Below, one piece after another: positions 6,059 to 9,496 of a stretch of DNA of 9,496 bases. The notes under the pieces are model-generated. The model saw only the letters and a program-made list of their open reading frames with translations, did no database searches and was not told the DNA's origin. Within the stretch, counting starts at the first letter, position 1. Each line of letters starts with the position of its first letter. A program made the position numbers and the translations under genes. The stretch is from positions 1 through 9,496 of the forward strand of contig CALFLM010000045.1 in the NCBI GenBank assembly GCA_937880075.1, given 5' to 3'. Source of the stretch: an uncultured Romboutsia sp. (GTDB lineage Bacteria; Bacillota; Clostridia; Peptostreptococcales; Peptostreptococcaceae).

Positions 6059-6316
6059 ACAAATACAAATTTATACGTTTTTTTCATTTTATTTATGATA
6101 TATATGTTTTAATTAACATACTTCATTAGGTAAAGTTATTATTTTGTATTGTTCAAAAATACAATAAACAATAAAATTATTTGGTAATACAGAATTATTA
6201 TTAGAACATATATATATAATAAATAAAATATTTTGTTAATATTATAAATTCAAGATGGAGGTGAAACTTAAATATAAATAAGTTAACAAAACGAAAATTT
6301 TAATGGAGGGAGAACT
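5949..6316. other. Intergenic region between the IS remnant and the secreted-protein pair
   Basis: This stretch of about 370 bases has no gene. It holds the outer end of the IS630 remnant (to about 6058), copy B of the 73-bp repeat (6109-6182), an unused GGAGGTG site near 6256-6262 and the true ribosome binding site of the next gene at 6305-6310. The promoter for the secreted protein should lie between 6183 and 6300, but no confident -35/-10 pair was found. Confidence 0.6.
6109..6182 (+). repeat. 73-bp dispersed inverted repeat, copy B
   Basis: This matches the reverse complement of 13-85 at about 95 percent identity. It carries one extra A in the CAAAAATAC run. It contains no ORF and ends 134 bases before the start of the first secreted protein. 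It lies about 50 bases outside the proposed IS630 end and is not an IS terminus, since its orientation and distance do not fit. Confidence 0.8.
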
Positions 6317-7510
6317 ATGAAATTATCAAAAAAAATTATAGCTTCATTGTTATTAGGTATTACAATAATGTCTAATATAAATCTTGAAAGTATTAATGCT
6401 TTTTCATCTACAAAACAAACTTATAATAATTCACAGATAGAAGAAAATGATACTTTAAAAATAAAAAATATTTTAGAAGATGAAAATCTTATTGGCATAA
6501 AAAAAATAAACTTTGATTCTAAAGGTAATCCTATTTCCACTGAAAATATAAATCTAAAACAAAAAAATTTAAATCTAGCTGATGGACACTATACTTTAGA
6601 TTATGGAGATGGATGGGTTAAAGGATCAGACGCTGGTGTTATTGGAAGTTTAATTGTTCCAAGTGGCGGTCAAGGTAGATTTTCTAGGAATCATATTGAA
6701 CGTTTTTCTAATAAAGTATTAGTTCAAACAAGCCTTTCATTTAATGTAAAATTTATAACTTCAACAATTAAAGCTTGGTATGGACACAAATGGGTCGAAA
6801 GTGTTACGACAAAAATAGATAAAATTATCGAAGCCCCTAAAGATAAAAACTTATTTGTTAAAGTTCAAAGTGTATTTAGAAAGGTTGATGTTATTAGAGT
6901 AAAAAATGGTGTTATAATCGATAGAGCTGAAACATATAATCCTACATCTTATACATTCAAATCATTAGAATTTGCTGATGGAGAAAAAGTAATTCAATCT
7001 AAATTATATGAAAGAGTTTCTCATAGTATTCTTGGGGATTCAGATTATGAGATAAATGGGGTTATAGATACTGATGCAAAATATGAATCTAATGTTGTTA
7101 ATTTTTTAGATAAAGAAGAGGATTTTTGGAACACAAAAACCTATGATTTGAAGGATGCTGTAGGTATTTATTTTACAGTACCTAAGAATGGTAAATATCA
7201 AATAAAAGAATTAATAAGACCAACAGAACACTCAGACGAAGTTGATATACAAAGAACTTATTATGGAACACAGAAAAAACTTTATAAAGTGGATTCTAGA
7301 AATCATTCAAAAGTAGAACTTATGGGATATACAAATTATAATATTGGATTTGTCAAAACACCTGTTGTATTTGGTGATTTTCCTGGTGATAATTTAATTG
7401 CAGATTTGAAATCAAATGAAATGTATTTATTGGTACTTAATTCAGATAAAGAACAAATTATTCCTTATTATGATAAATTTATATATAGAGTTAGGCTTAA
7501 ACAATTATAG
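6317..7510 (+). CDS. Secreted toxin-like protein A (shared N-domain, beta-rich C-domain)
   Basis: This is a 397-residue secreted protein of unrecognised family. A type I signal peptide runs from the basic MKLSKK through a hydrophobic core to a likely cut after SINA (residue 28). Residues about 45-240 form a domain shared with the next gene. They include LADGHYTLDYGDGWVKGSDA and VKVQSVFRKVDVIRVKNG, and the domain ends near SHSILGD. The rest (about 245-397) is predicted beta-rich with many Tyr residues and is not shared. There are no transmembrane segments and no Cys after the signal peptide. The GGAGGG site lies 6 bases before the ATG. The gap of 214 bases to the next gene holds no clear terminator, so co-transcription is possible. 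A toxin or adhesin role is inferred only. Confidence 0.85.
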   Translation: MKLSKKIIASLLLGITIMSNINLESINAFSSTKQTYNNSQIEENDTLKIKNILEDENLIGIKKINFDSKGNPISTENINLKQKNLNLADGHYTLDYGDGWVKGSDAGVIGSLIVPSGGQGRFSRNHIERFSNKVLVQTSLSFNVKFITSTIKAWYGHKWVESVTTKIDKIIEAPKDKNLFVKVQSVFRKVDVIRVKNGVIIDRAETYNPTSYTFKSLEFADGEKVIQSKLYERVSHSILGDSDYEINGVIDTDAKYESNVVNFLDKEEDFWNTKTYDLKDAVGIYFTVPKNGKYQIKELIRPTEHSDEVDIQRTYYGTQKKLYKVDSRNHSKVELMGYTNYNIGFVKTPVVFGDFPGDNLIADLKSNEMYLLVLNSDKEQIIPYYDKFIYRVRLKQL

Positions 7511-7724
7511 ATTAATTAATCTATTGTGATATTTATTTTGTTAAACATATTGAAATTACTATATAAAGATTTTTAATTATCAAAATGTACCCAGTTAAAG
7601 TCTAGTATTTTAATATATATTTTACTTAGTTAAAATAATCAATACCTTATTTTTAGTATATTATTAATAATTTATATTTAATCTTTAAAAATTTAGATAT
7701 TTGAAAAAGGGGGGATAAAATTTT

Positions 7725-9248
7725 ATGAAAAAGATTTTATCATTACTATTATCATTAGTTTTAATTTCGTGTACATCCTTGCTTAAACCAATTTCTAATG
7801 TTTATTCAGAGGATAAAAATCTAAGCAATATCTTAGATGATATTAAGAATAATAATGATATTCAAGATATAAAAAAAATTGAATTTGATAATAAAAAACA
7901 AGAAATTAAATCAATTGAAGATGTAAATTTAAATTCAAAGTCATTAAATCTTGATGATGGTACGTATTTAATTGACAGAGGTTATGGTTGGGTATTAGGA
8001 GATGACGCTAGTTTTTTAAACTCAGGATTTGCTAATCCTGGAGAAACAGTAATGATTCAAAATGGAAAAATGGTTGGTACAGAGCACAATATTATTACAG
8101 GTAGTGGTGTGGGATTTGACTTGAAAGTAGTTAAACTTGCTGTAGAATTATTGTATGAACACACTATATCTGATGAAACTAACATTTTAGCAGGATTTAG
8201 CTTGAAGGCTCCATCAAATAAATCTCTTTATGTTAAAACATATGCAACATATAGACGATTTGATATGATTAAAGTCAAAAATAGATCTTTAATAGAACAT
8301 TCAGCAACATATGAACCAAATGGAACATGGGCTAAACGTGTAATATATAACTCTGGTGAAACGGTAGATCAAAATGCTTTAAAGGAAAAAGTTGCAAGAA
8401 ATATACTTGGAGAGCCAGAAATAATAGATATAGAAAATACTATAAGCGTAATAGGATTAGACTATATCAAAAATTTAGATATTTTAATAAATTCAAGTAG
8501 TAGTTCGTTAGAAGTTGCAAATAGGTCAAATACAAAAATTCATCCAGGATTTTTCTCAAATGATTATTTTGGAATAACATTATCGGATAAATTTGGCAAA
8601 GAAAAAGCATCTATGAAAATGAGTGGAAATGATTATAGTAATGATCCTAAATTTGATCAATTCAATAAAATAGCTTACAGTATTGGTGATATTATAACTA
8701 TTTATCATGAAGAGCCTTTTAGATTGAAAATAAGTGGTTCTATTTCAGGAAATCAAAATAAAAATAATAAAATTCAAAGATATAGAATAACAGAAAATGG
8801 TCTAAAGTCATTAAATGATAATGAAATATTACCTAGTGGTACATACCATATAACAAATGATAAACAACAAAAACAATGGTATATTGCAAATGAGAAAGAA
8901 AATAATATTATTTTATCAACAGAGCAAAAACCTAAAGGGTACACATGGGTAATAATATACAATGAATATAGAAATGCGTATCAAATAATTAACGATTCAA
9001 CAAAGCAACAACTTATATTAAATCCATATAATGAACTATACTTAACTGAACCTAATTCTCATCCTTATACAGATCAATTTTTTTGGGAATTTATTAAGAA
9101 TGAAAATGGAACATATACAATAAAAAATAAAGGAAAAAATATTGTTTTTGATAGTAGAAAAGGATCACCTTTAGGCACAAGTACTTATGAAAAAAATAAT
9201 ATTAATCAACAATTCTTTTTATTTTATGGTATAAATGATGAAAATTAA
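7725..9248 (+). CDS. Secreted toxin-like protein B (shared N-domain, mucin-binding-like and beta-trefoil modules)
   Basis: This 507-residue protein is a paralog of the upstream gene over residues about 35-229. The shared segment includes LDDGTYLIDRGYGWVLGDDA and VKTYATYRRFDMIKVKNR and ends near ARNILGE. Residues about 238-340 resemble the mucin/carbohydrate-binding module of enhancin-type proteins (PF03272), with ITLSDKFGKEKASMKMSG and the hallmark ITIYHEEPFRLKISG. Residues about 350-502 look like a ricin-type beta-trefoil with three degenerate QxW-like turns (QKQW, QFFW, QQFF). The signal peptide contains LISC (13-16), which fits a lipobox, but a type I cut near VYS (28) matches the paralog better. 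The AAAAGGGGGG site lies 10 bases before the ATG. A secreted glycan-binding virulence or toxin-like factor is inferred. Confidence 0.87.
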   Translation: MKKILSLLLSLVLISCTSLLKPISNVYSEDKNLSNILDDIKNNNDIQDIKKIEFDNKKQEIKSIEDVNLNSKSLNLDDGTYLIDRGYGWVLGDDASFLNSGFANPGETVMIQNGKMVGTEHNIITGSGVGFDLKVVKLAVELLYEHTISDETNILAGFSLKAPSNKSLYVKTYATYRRFDMIKVKNRSLIEHSATYEPNGTWAKRVIYNSGETVDQNALKEKVARNILGEPEIIDIENTISVIGLDYIKNLDILINSSSSSLEVANRSNTKIHPGFFSNDYFGITLSDKFGKEKASMKMSGNDYSNDPKFDQFNKIAYSIGDIITIYHEEPFRLKISGSISGNQNKNNKIQRYRITENGLKSLNDNEILPSGTYHITNDKQQKQWYIANEKENNIILSTEQKPKGYTWVIIYNEYRNAYQIINDSTKQQLILNPYNELYLTEPNSHPYTDQFFWEFIKNENGTYTIKNKGKNIVFDSRKGSPLGTSTYEKNNINQQFFLFYGINDEN

Positions 9249-9260
9249 AAAAAGAAAATT

Positions 9261-9285
9261 ATATTAAATAAAATTTATTTAATAT
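9261..9285. repeat. 25-base A/T palindrome downstream of protein B
   Basis: The arms ATATTAAATAAA and TTTATTTAATAT are exact reverse complements around a single central A. It lies 12 bases after the stop codon. It could form a weak hairpin ahead of the true terminator. Confidence 0.5.
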
Positions 9286-9330
9286 GTAAAGTACTTATAG
9301 ATTTATGTAAATAAGATTTTTTATAATTTA

Positions 9331-9367
9331 TATTACTAGAAATTTTAATTTCCAGTAATATTTTTTT
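9331..9367 (+). terminator. Rho-independent terminator after protein B
   Basis: The stem TATTACTAGAAAT (9331-9343) pairs with ATTTCCAGTAATA (9348-9360) with one A-C mismatch. A run of seven T residues follows at 9361-9367. It closes the secreted-protein unit. Confidence 0.8.
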
Positions 9368-9410
9368 GAGCAATATTAATAATTAATCACTTATTCAACC
9401 CAACTCAATG

Positions 9411-9496
9411 GGGCTGTCGCGCTAAAAAAATTATATACAACATGTTGTGCTAATTCAAATTATGCATAACTATATATTGTATTATTTACTCTTAAT
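9411..9496 (-). mobile_element. MITE-like hairpin element, copy 2 (cut by the window end)
   Basis: It starts with GGGCTGTCGCGCTAA, matching the right terminus of copy 1. It is in the opposite orientation to copy 1, and its last 53 bases are identical to the complement of 3811-3863. It lacks five bases near 9441 relative to copy 1. About ten terminal bases should lie just beyond the window. The second terminus is therefore not seen. Confidence 0.85.

Noticed and set aside
6096..6114. A third IS630-like end (TATATATGTTTTAA) near copy B of the 73-bp repeat
   Set aside because: It points the wrong way for a terminus of the remnant, and such A/T strings are frequent in this sequence.
8774..8962. 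Minus-strand ORF of 62 codons
   Set aside because: It lies inside protein B in the antisense direction, with no ribosome binding site and no protein-like features.
6317..9248. Calling the pair a binary or aerolysin-type pore-forming toxin
   Set aside because: I see no amphipathic insertion loop or ADP-ribosyltransferase motif that would justify a specific toxin class.
3801..9496. Calling the MITE-bracketed block a composite transposon
   Set aside because: The elements encode no transposase, no target duplication is visible and copy 2 is cut by the window; inverted flanking alone does not show mobility.
1..9496. tRNA, rRNA or CRISPR array
   Set aside because: No cloverleaf-like GC-rich segment and no regularly spaced direct repeats were seen anywhere in the window.

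Overview
The window is very AT-rich, with Shine-Dalgarno sites of the GGAGG type in front of nearly every gene, U-tailed hairpin terminators and Gram-positive style signal peptides. It also carries a YitT (DUF161/DUF2179) membrane protein and a DUF975 protein. Together these point to a low-GC Bacillota, most likely a clostridium. A Peptostreptococcaceae or Paraclostridium-like host is plausible, but this is an inference I could not check.

Layout. Positions 1-3790 look like ordinary chromosome: yitT, a small uncharacterised membrane protein, a convergent secreted protein with two PepSY domains, a small lipoprotein, a decayed ORF remnant and a DUF975 membrane protein. A 101-bp MITE-like hairpin element lies at 3801-3901. 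It is followed by a NifX/NifB-type (dinitrogenase Fe-Mo cofactor family) small protein with a Cys/His-rich tail.

Positions 4500-6060 are a graveyard of a mobile element, all on the minus strand. They hold a tyrosine integrase with an internal deletion, an ImmA/IrrE-like metallopeptidase gene with a frameshift whose stop overlaps the integrase start (ATGA), and an IS630-family insertion sequence. The IS appears to cut off the 5' end of the immA-like gene and is itself internally deleted and frameshifted. The order ImmA then Int is typical of prophages and integrative elements.

Positions 6200-9370 hold the most interesting cargo: two consecutive plus-strand genes for secreted proteins that share a roughly 195-residue N-terminal domain I do not recognise but end in different C-terminal modules. 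The first (397 aa) ends in an unidentified beta-rich domain. The second (507 aa) ends in a mucin/carbohydrate-binding-like module followed by a ricin-type beta-trefoil. They look like toxin-like or host-surface-binding secreted factors. A terminator follows the second gene, and then a second, inverted copy of the MITE runs off the window end.

Two pairs of dispersed inverted repeats are not explained by the genes. One is the MITE pair (3801-3901 and 9411-9496) bracketing the NifX-like gene, the decayed element and the paralogous pair. The other is a 73-bp repeat at about 95 percent identity (13-85 and 6109-6182) lying upstream of yitT and upstream of the first secreted protein. No tRNA, rRNA or CRISPR array was seen.
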